The position numbers and the translations under genes are program-made. A model generated the notes under the pieces. That model made no database searches. It was not told where the DNA came from and saw only the letters and a list, made by a program, of their open reading frames with translations. From an uncultured Chryseolinea sp. (GTDB taxonomy: Bacteria; Bacteroidota; Bacteroidia; Cytophagales; Cyclobacteriaceae): a stretch of DNA of 6,072 nucleotides. Position 1 is the first letter of the stretch. Each line of letters opens with the position of its first letter. The stretch is from contig CAMLER010000334.1 in assembly GCA_946478915.1 (NCBI GenBank), positions 1 to 6,072 of the forward strand, given 5' to 3'. This document shows positions 5,784 to 6,072 of this stretch, piece after piece.

Positions 5784-6072
5784 CTACTCTACCCTTGGCT
5801 TGTATTTTAGCTCAAAATAGCTTTCCACCGGCTCATTCTGCTCTCGTTCTCGTGTGACAAGCAGGCTGTCGGATAATTCAATGATTGTCACGATCGATGT
5901 TCGCTGCTTTATTCCTTTGTAAAAGATCTCGAGCATAATCTCATCATCCTGTACGATCCAACTCCATTTTCCGTCTAGCGTATTGTTCAGGCAGTAGTTG
6001 TTGTGAAGATAATTGCCATTGCGATAGAACACGGTTGCTTGGCCGGCCGGGCATGTTGCCTCACTCCAATAT
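5784..6072 (-). CDS. Lipocalin-like domain protein, 3' end only (start outside window)
   Basis: The reading frame is open to the right edge, so this is the C-terminal part (about 96 codons) of a longer gene. A GTG at 6032 could be mistaken for a start, but coding continues upstream, with a conserved-looking Cys segment ATCPAGQATVFYRNGNY. The pattern resembles small Bacteroidota lipocalin-like lipoproteins: a C-x-x-x-x-x-x-F-Y-x-x-G-x-Y strand, a second Cys in NNYCLNN, then a GKWSW-x(6)-IML pair of strands, followed by alternating beta-strand segments (IVTIIELSDSLLVTRE and ESYFELKY). The two Cys may form a disulfide if the protein is exported. Such proteins are usually secreted or lipid-anchored and of unknown ligand. 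The family assignment rests on pattern only. Confidence 0.55.
   Translation of the reverse strand, partial: YWSEATCPAGQATVFYRNGNYLHNNYCLNNTLDGKWSWIVQDDEIMLEIFYKGIKQRTSIVTIIELSDSLLVTREREQNEPVESYFELKYKPRVE

Noticed and set aside
6030..6032. GTG as the true start of the lipocalin-like gene
   Set aside because: The frame stays open to the window edge with protein-like sequence containing a Cys and GQATV before this codon, so the gene most likely starts outside the window.

Overview
The window looks like a piece of a Bacteroidota chromosome, most likely a soil or freshwater Cytophagales-type organism. This is an inference from four things: moderate GC (roughly mid-40s percent, estimated by eye), A/T-rich leaders with no Shine-Dalgarno sequence on four of the five genes whose starts are visible, a regulator-TolC-adaptor gene order common in that phylum, and small VOC and lipocalin-like genes. 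No RNA gene, CRISPR array, insertion sequence or intact phage gene is visible.

Left half (1-2764, all minus strand): a multidrug-efflux operon read right to left, tetR (2135-2764), then an outer-membrane TolC-type channel (737-2092), then an HlyD/AcrA-type lipoprotein adaptor (start at 732, running off the left edge). The gaps are 42 bp and 4 bp. The inner-membrane pump, expected to be an RND protein, would lie beyond base 1. Two near-identical 18-bp imperfect palindromes sit just before tetR (2783-2800) and just before tolC (2104-2121). They differ symmetrically in their arms, which is strong internal evidence that they are operators for the TetR protein.

Centre (2765-4527): a divergent intergenic region, then a plus-strand gene for a 14-helix QacA/SmvA-type (DHA2) MFS drug:proton antiporter. 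It is the only gene here with a clear Shine-Dalgarno sequence, which argues for a start at 3016 and hints at foreign origin. A TetR gene divergent from a QacA-like pump resembles qacR/qacA and smvR/smvA, so one regulator may serve both an RND-type operon and an MFS pump.

Right part (4528-6072): a 530-bp gene-free stretch holds a possible 3' hairpin, a decayed ~150-bp inverted-repeat element built of CGCNGAG units (4685-4836), and a cluster of short hairpins (4957-5033). Then come a minus-strand PhnB-like VOC protein (5058-5495), a 288-bp non-coding gap with several inverted repeats, and the 3' end of a lipocalin-like gene (5784-6072, minus) whose start is outside the window.

Overall this is a drug-efflux locus with ordinary protein families. 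The most interesting items are the paired operators, the regulator shared between two pump types, and the decayed repeat element. I found no evidence for a wholly new system.
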